Made by a program: the position numbers and the translations under genes
The notes under the pieces: generated by a model
Told to the model about the DNA's origin: nothing
The model's database searches: none
The model's input: only the letters and a program-made list of their open reading frames with translations
NCBI GenBank assembly: GCA_015501585.1
Contig: JADNRY010000918.1
Coordinates: forward strand, 1 to 21,601
DNA: 21,601 bases
Direction: 5' to 3'
Source of the DNA: Rhodocollybia butyracea
Lineage: Eukaryota; Basidiomycota; Agaricomycetes; Agaricales; Omphalotaceae
In this document: piece after piece, positions 1 through 7,881 of the stretch
Layout of the letters: every line of letters begins with the position of its first letter
Numbering within the stretch: the first letter of the stretch is position 1

Positions 1-49
1 TATTCTATGTACTAACAAGTATCTCACACTCATACCTTACATGTATAAG

Positions 50-245
50 TACTAAATACTTGCAGGTACAATTTACTTGTGAGTACCTGTGTTGACTGGG
101 ATCCGCAAGTACCTGCAAGTACCCATGTTAAAACACCTGCGGATCCCGGTATCCGTTTCCCACGGATCCGTGCAGGTCACGGGTAGCCCCTTGAGGTCCA
201 CAGGTACCTGTGAAACGGATCCGGGTATACCTGGATCCGGACTTG
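50..245. repeat. Palindrome-rich island 1 (hAT subterminal-like)
   Basis: This segment is dense in GGTACCTG and GGATCC words. It holds the 14-bp palindrome CACAGGTACCTGTG (199-212) and the 12-bp palindrome CACGGATCCGTG (161-172). Positions about 136-188 match the reverse complement of 6734-6787. It ends with GGACATCTTTA next to a 99-bp repeat array; the same word precedes the repeat units near 6826, and a variant (TGCATCTTTA) does so near 1229. Islands of this style resemble the subterminal repeats of basidiomycete hAT elements (family knowledge). Assignment to the hAT copy just downstream is inference. Confidence 0.6.
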
Positions 246-255
246 TGGACATCTT

Positions 256-420
256 TATAGCTGGTACATATCTGGGATCTTGGGGCTTCATACCTGTTCT
301 GTACCTGTCTTGTCCATAGATCACACCCGGGTTCTACCTGGATGCCTGGTGGGACATACCTGGTATGCAACTGAGGTCTTGCTGCTTCATAGCAGTTCTG
401 TACCTGTGGCCTTTGTGGAT
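256..420 (+). repeat. 99-bp tandem repeat, about 1.6 units
   Basis: The segment has the tail of one unit, a whole unit (from about 285) and the head of another. It reads in the orientation in which the plus strand says CTGCTTCATACCTGT. The last unit stops abruptly after GTGGAT (about 420), exactly where the splice donor of the transposase relic downstream begins. The array therefore abuts or has replaced the upstream part of that gene. Confidence 0.85.
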
Positions 421-421
421 A

Positions 422-968
422 GTATGTTTTACTCTTATTTCACTATTGCTTCTAATTTTATTTTCAGGATCTTGATGGCCTCTTTGAAGACCTTGATCAG
501 TTTGGACATACTGCTGCTTCGGACGTTGTTGAAGCTTTTCTTAACAGTGCTGTTGATGCTGAGACTGACCCAATCAAGTATCATGCCTCCCAATTAGACA
601 AGCCAGATGCGAAAATTACACCTTGACATGCCTTTGCTCATATGGGCTTAGATTATCTTACTGCACCTGGTGATTATCTTTGCACTACATTTTATTTCTT
701 CTTTGATCTTGATTCCAAACCTTTAGCTACATGAACTGTTGTTGAACATCTCTTTTCGCATGGTGGACTTCAAGTTCCCAAAAGACGTCATAACTTGGAG
801 TTTGAAACTCTGCAATGTTGAATGGTCTTACGCTCCTGGATTGATGCTGGTCTTGTTCCTATTGATGAGGTTCTTGCATATCTGTGTAATTTGAAAAGCC
901 ATCGCAAGGGGAAAGGAAAGAGTGTTGCTGATGCTGATGAGTCAGATTCTGAGATTGAGCTATTGTAG
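422..968 (+). pseudogene. hAT transposase, C-terminal fragment (broken)
   Basis: This is the C-terminal dimerisation end of a hAT-family DNA transposase, the protein that cuts and pastes hAT elements. An intron (422-467, GTATGT...TTTCAG) leads into one frame that runs 468-968 and ends in TAG. A second intron (670-726, GTGATT...TTTAG, 57 bp and itself divisible by 3) interrupts the frame. Removing it joins LTAP to AT.TVVEHLFSHGG, the conserved hAT dimer motif; KRRHNLEF and VLRSWIDAGLVP follow, then an acidic tail. Three in-frame stops are all TGA (624, 732, 819). Those at 624 and 819 sit where arginine is plausible, consistent with CGA to TGA change. Everything upstream of the first intron is missing and replaced by 99-bp repeats. 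It belongs to a different hAT subfamily from the copy at 4-6.4 kb. Non-functional. Confidence 0.85.
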
Positions 969-1047
969 TTTGGCTAATACATTGTATCAATTACAGTTTG
1001 TTTGTTGTCATACTATATAATTACTTTTCTTATTTTAATTCTTCCAG

Positions 1048-1232
1048 ATACTTGCAAGTATACTTGCAGGTACCTGTGCTGACTTGAGTCACAGGTACCT
1101 GTGGGTCTACTTGTGTAAATTACTTGCAGGTCCGAGTCAAGGTTCTCACGGGTCTTTGCCAAGTCACAGGTCAACTTTTTTGAGCTTCAGGTACCTGTCT
1201 GATGAGTCCGAGTTGACTTGGACTTGGACTCG
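1048..1232. repeat. Palindrome-rich island 2
   Basis: The palindrome CAGGTACCTG occurs three times (1067-1076, 1092-1101, 1188-1197); the second extends to CACAGGTACCTGTG (1090-1103). The stretch TACCTGTGCTGACTTG is close to TACCTGTGTTGACTGG at 82-97 in island 1, in the same orientation. With island 1 it brackets the hAT fragment at 422-968, so both may be the two subterminal regions of one deleted element. The 79 bp between the stop codon and the island are AT-rich and hold no other feature. Confidence 0.6.
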
Positions 1233-1245
1233 TGTGCATCTTTAC

Positions 1246-1690
1246 CTACCTGGGACATTGCTGCTTCATACCTGTTCCGTACCTGTGGCCGCTGTGGATC
1301 ATACCTGGTTTCTATCTGGATGCTTGGTGGAGCATAGCTGGTACATATCTGGGACCTTGCTGCTTCATACCTGTTCTGTACCTGTCCTGTCCTTAGATCA
1401 CACCTGGGTTCTATGTGGATGGCTGGTGGGGCATCCCTGCTACACAACTGGGGCCTTGCTGCTTCATACCTGTGGCCTTTGTGGATCATACCTGGTTTCT
1501 ATTGGGATGCCTGGTAGAGCATAGCTAGTACATATCTGTGATCTTGCTGCTTCTTACCTGTTCCATACCTGTCCTGTCCAAAGATCACACCCAGGTTCTA
1601 CCTGGATGCCTGGTGGGGCATACCTGGTACACAACTGGGGTCTTGCTGCCTCATACCTGTCCCATACCTGTGGCCTCTGTGCATCAAGCA
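1246..1690 (+). repeat. 99-bp tandem repeat array, about 4.5 units
   Basis: Unit starts (CTGCTTCATA and variants) fall at 1261, 1360, 1459, 1547 and 1646: spacings 99, 99, 88, 99. The 88-bp unit lost 11 bp. Two unit types alternate. Type A contains GGATCATACCTGGTTTC and an AGCATAGCTGGTACA block; type B contains GATCACACCTGGGTTC and a GGCATACCTGGTA block. This makes a 198-bp higher-order dimer. The repeat is almost free of CpG. Confidence 0.92.
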
Positions 1691-1692
1691 GA

Positions 1693-1834
1693 GCTTGTCA
1701 AAGGAGTAGAGGAGTGAGAAGAGGAATCCTCAAGAGCCTTGACTGGCAAGGGACGAGCCCGAATTCCTAGGATGCCATAGGATTCATAGGTCACCTAGTT
1801 TGCTTTAGGCCACTCTGGGGTCACCTAGGCAAAA
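1693..1834 (+). other. Retroelement leader/LTR-like segment
   Basis: About 70 bp here (1717-1786: CCTCAAGAGCCTTGACTGG... to ...ATGCCATAGGATTCAT) match the reverse complement of 8709-8780. There the same block lies downstream of a TATA box on the minus strand. On that basis I read both as pieces of the leader or LTR of one retroelement family. The segment runs up to AAAATGGC at 1832-1839, which may be a start codon. Confidence 0.4.
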
Positions 1835-1984
1835 ATGGCTTTTCCTGATGTGGATGAAGTGGCCTTAAGCATGTCTGAGGCTAAAGATGGACAAAAGTCC
1901 AGTTCCCAACAGGTGACCTGCAGATTTGACCGGTGGGAATACCCATCTGACCCGGAAAGCAGCCGCAGATCAAGTGGGACATGA
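1835..1984 (+). CDS. Short open frame, 49 aa, possible gag N-terminus remnant
   Basis: ATG at 1835 has a favourable AAAATGG context and opens a 49-codon frame ending TGA at 1982. The first 26 residues (beginning MAFPDVDEVALSMSEAKDG) have ordinary composition. From about 1911 the frame runs into palindrome-rich island 3, so the real reading frame, if any, was cut there. Its place right after a retroelement-leader-like segment suggests the start of a retroelement gag. I do not recognise a domain. It could equally be chance. Confidence 0.25.
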   Translation: MAFPDVDEVALSMSEAKDGQKSSSQQVTCRFDRWEYPSDPESSRRSSGT

Positions 1985-2130
1985 ATCCGGATCCTGGTCC
2001 ACCTGGACCTGCCACGCGGGTACCTGTGCCAAAAAAAAACGCGACCCACTACTACCTGATGCCGAGCCGTGGGAACAAGTACCAGGATCCAGGGGTGTTT
2101 GCACAGGTTGACCCACAGGTACCTGTGACC
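1911..2130. repeat. Palindrome-rich island 3
   Basis: The segment is rich in GGATCC, GGTACCTG and GACCTG words. It has the palindrome CACAGGTACCTGTG at 2114-2127 and CGCGGGTACCTGTG at about 1996, which still carries the CpGs that the other copies lack. A run of nine A occurs near 2031-2039. No TIR or target duplication could be defined. It is treated as an hAT-subterminal-like fragment by similarity to the other islands. Confidence 0.5.
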
Positions 2131-2168
2131 TGGTACGCTTTCACAACCTTAGCTTGGATTATAATTTA

Positions 2169-2852
2169 CAGTCATCTATGACCATTTGGGATGCCATGGT
2201 CATTTGGGACAAGTCAAATTATCACACGAAAGATGTACATATCAGCCTCGGAAATCTGGTCACTGTGAAGAAATAAACAATACCTTCAATCTGTATGAAA
2301 CTTTCCAGGGATAAGTCGAGAGGTTTCATTGGAAGGAAGTCAAAAGTGGTATTTGGGACGCGTGACCAATTTAAATCAGACAATTACACTAGCTATGTAT
2401 CTCAAGGTGTCACAGAAATTGGCTATATCAGAAACAATACTTGAAACTATGGATTCTGAACCTTACTTGGAGTGCGTAGTCACTGATTCCTTGATAGTTT
2501 GAAGAACTGTGGAATCAGCGGAAGAGGCCGTCACATCGCAATCCCAAAAGGGGAAGTGATAACGGAGAGGCAATTCATCCTGATTGTTTCCGTACCTAAA
2601 TATAGCTTATCTTCCAATCTTATCAGCGTGAGCTGTCACATCCCAAATGCTCATTTTTTATTGATAACAAACTTTTCTGCTGATTTTACTCTGGCACAAC
2701 TGTTATAGTTCCGATATCCATCAGAAGTGAGCAAACATCTTTTATCATACCTACTCTACATGCCTAGTATCAAAAAAGCATGGATTCAGTACAGTAACAT
2801 ATTAATTTTCCATGAGAAAGATTTGAGTGTCCCAAATGGCCATAGATGACTG
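2169..2852. mobile_element. Non-autonomous Tc1/mariner-type element, 684 bp
   Basis: The ends are inverted repeats. The left starts CAGTCATCTATGACCATT at 2169; the right, read on the minus strand from 2852, starts CAGTCATCTATGGCCATT. They agree over 23 bp with one mismatch. Both ends are flanked by TA (2167-2168 and 2853-2854), the target duplication expected for Tc1/mariner elements, whose termini often begin CAGT. Extra TTTGGGA words lie inside both ends and at about 2349-2360 and 2640-2650, probably subterminal transposase-binding repeats. The longest open frame (2499-2708, 69 aa) shows no catalytic motif, so the element must rely on a transposase encoded elsewhere. The clean ends and intact TA duplication suggest it is among the younger insertions here. 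Confidence 0.85.
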
Positions 2853-2910
2853 TATTTTGATTATTTACAGACTCAAGCTGATGATGGGTGTGTTTAACAA
2901 TATTACTGAA

Positions 2911-3312
2911 CAGCTATGCTCCACTAGGCATCCAGGTGGAACCTGGGTGTGATGATGCACAGGGGCCACAGGTATGGAGCAGGTGTGAAGCAGCAAGACC
3001 CCAGTTGTGTACCAGGTATGCCCCACCAGTCATCCAGGTAGAACCCAGGTGTGATTTACAGACAGGAGTCAGGCCAGGTATGGACCAGGTATGAAACAGC
3101 AAGTTCCCAGATATGTACCACCTATGCTCCACCAAGCATCCATATAGAAACCAGGTATGATCCACAAAGGCCACAGGTACAGAACTGCTATGAAGCAGCA
3201 AGACCTCAGTTGCATACCAGGTATGTCCCACCAGGCATCCAGGTAGAACATGGGTGTGATCTATGGACAGGATAGGTATGGAACAGGTATTTTGAAGCAG
3301 GGAGATCCCAGT
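2911..3312 (-). repeat. 99-bp tandem repeat array, about 4 units, reversed
   Basis: These are the same units as at 1246-1690 but in reverse. The plus strand reads GCTCCACCA.GCATCCA, CACAGG.CACAGGTA and GAAGCAGCAAG blocks in repeating order. A- and B-type units alternate as elsewhere. The right end fades after GAAGCAGGGAGATCCCAGTA into a segment that is shared, inverted, with 8001-8055. Confidence 0.9.
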
Positions 3313-3660
3313 ATGGCCGTAAAAGTGTGTAATAAATCAGGCAGTGAAGTGCATCAAATGCAACAATGTTAAGACAGTCATTTGCAATTATCTTCTGGCA
3401 TATCACCATGTTATCCTAGGTCTTTCCATTTGTTGCAATGTTCTCAAGTCCTGATGCACTCCAGTTCAACACAGCTGAATCGGCTACACAATGTGTCATA
3501 ATAGAAAAAAATAAACCTCTCAGGCCAAGTTAGTGACCTCATCATTGGAACTGTACTAGCACTACAAAGTAATCTCCTATACATTTGCATACATAATTTC
3601 AACTTCAGTGAAGGACTCAAAGCTTGGGTCTCAGGAGTGGCAGGTTTCATGCTCACAGTC
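3313..3660. other. Intergenic, mostly unassigned
   Basis: Positions 3313-3372 (TATGGCCGT...TGCAACAATG) match the reverse complement of about 8001-8055, including TAATAAATCAG / CTGATTTATTA and GCATCAAATGCAACAAT. The rest, 3373-3660, shows no convincing open frame, TIR or tandem repeat. Confidence 0.4.
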
Positions 3661-3992
3661 AGCTGTGATTGGGTGTGGGTGGGGCCGGGTGGGCCCAATA
3701 TGGCTACTGCAGAGCCTTTCCCTGTGCTTGGATTGCATGTTTTGGCACTCACACTTGGTGCTGAAGAACTAATATTTATTCATGCTGCCACAAACCTAAA
3801 GTGATGGCAGCATACATAAGCAATACTAATGCAGCTATAACCTCAGAAGGGGAGGTTGCTTTTGGGTGTGAGGATCTGGTGAGTTTGCTTTTGTAGCTGT
3901 GGCGCAATTCTGCCAAGTAAGTCAAAGGTTGTTTTGTTCATTTATTCATTGACGCAGCAAGGCTCCTGCTACCCCTAGGCGCACTTATTTGA

Positions 3993-6428
3993 CATGCAAA
4001 GTCTTGCTGGGGTAAAGAAGCTGTTAACGCAGCTCAACAGTCAAAGAGTCTCGAAAATGCGAGAGCGGCAATCAAAAGAATTGGTAAGAAAAGCCAGAGC
4101 AAGCTTGCTGCTGCTCTGCGTACCATGAAGGGATGGGCGGAGTCATTTTCGACGCAGCCACCAACCAAAAAGGAAATACGGTTTGTCTTAGACCTACTAT
4201 ATTGAGCTTGGGTTGAACCATTTGTAGAGTTGTTACCGCACGCTGGGTTTCAGAATCAGCACATCCCTTCAACATTGTCAAAGACCGTTGTTATCGTTGG
4301 CTACAGAGAGAAGGCTGTCCGGAACAATACATTCCTAGCTGTGAGACTGTCTCTCGCGACGTCAAAAAGTTATATACTTGTACAAAAGAAAAACTGGCCG
4401 AAGAATTACAAGTGAGCTTCACATCCCGCAGGCCCAGCCAATAGTACTCACCATTTTATATAGGCCCAGGACAAAGAAATTCCGATAGTCATTGACTGTT
4501 GGACATCACCAAATCACCGTGCCTGGATGAGTATAGCCACGTCAAGAGTTTGAAAGGGAATGGATGGCAAGGAGAAACTTGTTACTCACCTTCTTGATTT
4601 CATAGAACTTCCTTGCTCACATTCTGGTCGTAACATGGCGGAGGCACTGGCTACAGTCCTGAAAGAGTATGGCATAGAAGACAAGGTAAGCGTTATATTT
4701 TTCCGCAAGAAGAATGCTAACATACCATAGATCATATTGATTACTTGTGATAATGCATCCGCCAACACCACTATGCTTGAGGAACTCGCAAAAGTCCTTC
4801 CCAACTTTGGTGGTCTCAACACATATGTTCGCTGTTTTTCCCATACCGTGAATCTAACGGCAAGAGGTGTACTTCGGCCGTTTGAGCCTAAAAAACCAAA
4901 GGCGGGGACCTCCGACACTGATATTGAGGCTGCTGAGCTCATGGGACTCAATGATACTGGGATAGAGGAACTCCGGGCTGAATTACAGGACCTCGAAGAG
5001 AATGGTGCACAGGAGAGAGATGATCTGGAGGGTTTTGTTGATGTGTTGACTGAGATGACAGAAACCGAAAGAGAGGAATGGAACGAGGCTGTTCAACCTC
5101 TCCGTGCGGCGTTAGTTAAGGTAAGTTCTTGCTTGGATCCGTAAAGTTTAGCTTTGCGCAGCTTTTGACGTGTTACTTAAATCCTTCCCTTCCTTCCCAC
5201 CAGTGCCATTGTGTTTCCTTCAAGATTATCAACTCCCCCACTTTGTTGCTCCCTTGATGGCGCGAAACGGTGGCTGGCACCAACTTCAAGGACCGCATAC
5301 TACCTCGTGATGTTACTACTCGGTGGAATTCTACCTACGACATGCTAGCTGCCTTCATCAAAATGAAGGATGTTGTTAATCTGTTTCTGGACCGAGCATC
5401 CAATGGTTTATCGGACTATTGCCTCTCCGAAGGCGAATGGGATGCAATTAATGATCTAGTGAGGGCTTTGAAGGTATGTATCTATTCTTTCAACATTCAG
5501 CAGGCTCAACAACATTTTTTAGATCCTCAAAGACGCTACTCTCTTTTTTTCATCTAAGTCACCAAACATATCTGCCATTATTCCCGCTATGGATGCCATC
5601 AACAAAGTGTTTGCATCAGGAATCATTGATAGCAAGGAGCTCTGCGCTCCTCTTTGTCACGCTCTTGGTATTGGCAAAAGAACACTCAACAAATACTATG
5701 CACTTACTGACAATTCCGACATCTACCGTGTTGCTATGGGTAAGTGCTTGTACACCACTGACAAAAGATAGTACTTCATCCCTCCTTCAAATTGACGTAT
5801 TTTTCTCATCTAAACTGGCCTGAGGACTGGATCCGTGAGGCCGAAAATGTAACGCGCAATGCATGGGTCTCGCGATACAAACCAGCTTCATCAGAACCTG
5901 CACCCATGGTTTCTGGGTCCTCGGTACATTGGTATTATGCCCCGTTGCACCATTACTAAATGTCTGCATTCCAGAATTGAACTCCTTCATCATCAAACTC
6001 ATTCTTATCGCTCATGGCAAGGCACACGACATCCACCATTCCAATGAGCACCACGGATGAGTTGGATCGCTACCTGCTTGACAGCTGTGTTCCAACGGAC
6101 GATCCACTGCAGTGGTGGTTGATGAATAGAAAGGTCTATCCTCATCTAGCCAAGCTCGCTATCTCAATTCACACCATTCCATGTATGTTATAATATTTTT
6201 TCTTTTCTTCGTTGACTTATGCTTTCCATAGCGTCATCTGTCTTGGTCGAGTGTAGTTTCTCATGTGGCCGTATCCTTATTACCCATTTACGCAATCGTC
6301 TTTGTGCGCTGATGTCCTTTGGTGACTGGTCTCGTGAGGACTTTGTTACTAATGAAGAGCTACAAGATTTTCTTGACACTAATACAGAAACTGTCGACAT
6401 AGATCTAGATGATAGTACCAGTGACTGA
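3993..6428 (+). pseudogene. hAT transposase, spliced, with TGA stops
   Basis: It encodes the transposase of the surrounding hAT element, an RNase H-fold DDE nuclease acting on the element ends. Exons that join in frame: (3993)-4180, 4228-4411, 4464-4685, 4731-5120, 5204-5473, 5523-5739, 5772-6182 (with a likely 51-bp intron 5924-5974), 6232-6428. Introns are 47, 52, 45, 83, 49, 32 and 49 bp with GT...AG ends. Visible blocks in order are a basic N-terminal stretch with KKSQSKLAAALRTMKGW; VTARWVSESAHPF; VIDCWTSPNHRAW (first catalytic Asp); ITCDNASANTTM (second Asp); RCFSHTVNL (CxxH); an acidic insert; DVTTRWNSTYDML; IPAMDAI; YRVAM-VLHPSFKLTYF; NWPEDWI; DELDRYL; DPLQWW; and the dimer motif VECSFSCGRI...HLRNRL. 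TGA stops sit at 4551, 5255 and 5978. No BED zinc finger or start codon could be placed; the N-terminus looks frameshifted upstream of 3993. It is a pseudogene unless TGA is bypassed. Confidence 0.88.
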
Positions 6429-6524
6429 ATATTCCTTTTTGTATATTGCTTTTGTAGCTGTTCATCTCGTTACTAGTATTTATATTTTACTTTTTAGTTC
6501 ATGCTTGCAGAGGCTTACGAAAGT

Positions 6525-6649
6525 GAGAGACCCGACCCGTAACCCAACCAGAAGGGTAACCCGATCCCAAGTGTAACAGGTTCGGGTTTTTCTACAGGTC
6601 GGGACGGGCTGACTTTGGGTGTCCCAAACCCGACCCAAGCCCATCACTA
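6525..6649. repeat. hAT right terminus with GGGTCGGG subterminal repeats
   Basis: The plus strand carries GACCCGACCCG, AACCCGATCCC, CGGGTTTTTC and AAACCCGACCC, then ends CCCATCACTA at 6649. On the minus strand this starts TAGTGATGGGC. Clustered GGGT/ACCC words next to the end fit transposase-binding subterminal repeats of hAT elements. Unlike the CAGGTACCTG islands, several CpGs survive here. Confidence 0.6.
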
Positions 6650-6689
6650 CTTATTTGAGCGGAAAAGATTTATGCTTGCCCTCCCCACA

Positions 6690-6835
6690 AATACTTGCAG
6701 GTACCTGCAGGTAGCTCAAATTTCCTTGGATCAATACCTGTGACCCGCACGGATCCGTGGGAAACAGATACCGGAATCCGCAGGTAGACATACCTGCGAG
6801 TACCTGCGGATAACCCGGACTCTTGGACATCTTTA
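6690..6835. repeat. Palindrome-rich island 4
   Basis: The 14-bp palindrome TGCAGGTACCTGCA lies at 6696-6709 and CACGGATCCGTG at 6748-6759. Positions 6734-6787 are an inverted copy of about 136-188 in island 1, including the GGTATC.GTTTCCCACGG stretch. It ends with GGACATCTTTAA directly against a reversed 99-bp unit. Confidence 0.6.
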
Positions 6836-6836
6836 A

Positions 6837-6905
6837 CCAGCTATGCTCCACCATGCATCCAGATAGAAACCAGGTATGATTCACAGAGGCTAGAGGTACA
6901 GAACA
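6837..6905 (-). repeat. Partial 99-bp repeat unit, reversed
   Basis: About 70 bp of a type A unit (CAGCTATGCTCCACCATGCA onward) in reverse orientation. It breaks off in GTACAGAACA exactly where the copia fragment begins. Confidence 0.85.
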
Positions 6906-7124
6906 CTCAAAAGTTCCCATATCAATGAGAGACTTGAGCTCTGTGTCTACAGCCTTCAGCCAAGAGGCCAAGTTAGGACCGTGGAGTGCTTCCTGATGAG
7001 TGCGGGGCTCTGAGGATCCCTGAGCATGGACAGTGGCCATGAAGGCCATGGCAACACCTTCTGCAACATCTGGTCTATTGCCTGGTGCAGCTTCTGGAGG
7101 ATCTGGGGCAATGTCAGGTTCTTG
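6906..7124 (-). pseudogene. Ty1/copia Pol fragment (integrase-RT linker)
   Basis: 73 open codons on the minus strand encode the stretch just upstream of the reverse transcriptase domain of a Ty1/copia polyprotein. The key motif is SEPRTHQEALHGP, then LASWLKAVDTELKSL and IDMGTFE, which matches the family pattern EP.(S/T)..EAL..P....W..A...EL.SL...GT(W/F)E. A proline-rich linker (EPDIAPDPPEAAPGNRPD) precedes it. The fragment is cut on the C-terminal side just before the conserved lysine-tryptophan start of the RT domain. It is embedded between a reversed (left) and a forward (right) 99-bp block. Far too short to be functional. Confidence 0.82.
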
Positions 7125-7810
7125 TACCTGTGGCCTTATCTGGTTTCTACCAGGATGCATGGTGGAGCATAGTTGGTACATATTGGGGATGTTGCTGTTT
7201 CATACCTGGTCGGTACCTATCCTGACTCTTGTCCGTAAATCACATGTGGGTTCTACCTGGATGGCTGGTGGGGCATACCTGGTACATAACTGGGGTCTTG
7301 TTGCTCCATACCTGTTCTGTACCTGTCCTGTCCATAGATCACACCTGCTTCATACCTGTTCCATACCTGTGGCCTCTGTGCATCATACCTGAATTCTATC
7401 TGGATGCATGGTGGAGCATAACTTGTACATATCTGGGATCTTCCTGCTTCCTATGTGTTTCATTCCTGTCCTGTCTGTAGGCTACACTTGGGTTCTACCT
7501 GGATCCCTGGTGGGGCATACCTGGTATGCAACTGGGGTCTTCCTGCTTCATACCTGTTCTGTACCTGTGGCCTCTGTGGATCATACCTGGTTTCTATCTG
7601 GATGCATGGAGGATCATAGCTGGTACATATCAGGGATCTTGCGGCTTCATATCTGTTCTGTAACTGTCCTGTCTTTAGATCACACAAGGCTTTTATCTGG
7701 ATGCTTGGTGGGGCATAACTTGTATGCAATGGGAGCCTTGCTGCTTCATCCCTGTTCTGTACCTGTAGCATCTGTGGTGTGGATCATACCCGGTTTCTAT
7801 CTGGATGCAC
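7119..7810 (+). repeat. 99-bp tandem repeat array, about 7 units
   Basis: Forward orientation (CTGCTTCATACCTGTTC.GTA), with types A and B alternating, e.g. unit starts at about 7543 and 7642 (99 apart). The array reads continuously open in two plus frames because 99 is a multiple of three. It is paired with the reversed array at 7882-8708 across a ~70-bp spacer. Confidence 0.92.
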
Positions 7811-7881
7811 CGCCCTCAGGTTGGCTGGGGGGTCAGCCAGGTTGGCTTAAGGTTACTTGAGTGTAGGGGGCATTTTCCTGA
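7811..7881. other. Spacer between inverted 99-bp arrays
   Basis: This short unique stretch (GCCCTCAGGTTGGCTGGG...) lies between arrays of opposite orientation. It contains a small inverted pair, GGTTGGCTGG (7820-7829) against TCAGCCAGGTTGG (7833-7845). It would form the loop of any hairpin made by the two arrays. Confidence 0.6.

Larger units (their letters stand above)
3661..6649 (+). mobile_element. hAT DNA transposon, nearly complete but decayed
   Basis: This is an element of about 3 kb with one transposase gene on the plus strand. The right end is at about 6649: read on the minus strand it begins TAGTGATGGGCTTGGGTCGG, close to the TAG.G.TGGGC start of many hAT termini, and it is followed by a GGGTCGGG-rich subterminal block (6525-6640). 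The left end is not certain. The best candidate is the G-rich TGTGATTGGGTGTGGGTGGG at about 3664-3683, which aligns loosely with the right terminus. I could not find a matching 8-bp target duplication (right flank CTTATTTG, 6650-6657), so the left boundary is approximate. 3700-3990 contains no clear coding sequence; a possible intron lies at 3917-3957. Confidence 0.6.

Noticed and set aside
422..968. TGA reassigned to an amino acid in this genome
   Set aside because: TGA is also used as the natural end of the second transposase (6426), and two of the stops fall where arginine codons could have decayed; decay is simpler.
1084..1524. 146-codon and similar Cys/His/Val-rich frames in the 99-bp arrays (also 7033-7860, 8171-8583)
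   Set aside because: Open only because 99 is divisible by three; frames exist on both strands and break at the 88-bp unit and inserts.
2499..2708. 69-codon frame inside the Tc1/mariner-type element as a transposase remnant
   Set aside because: No DDE/D or helix-turn-helix motif visible; too short.
3984..3991. CTTATTTG matching the 8 bp right of the hAT end, as left target duplication
   Set aside because: The following sequence is not a hAT terminus, and it would cut off the N-terminal coding region; an 8-bp match in 3 kb is easily chance.
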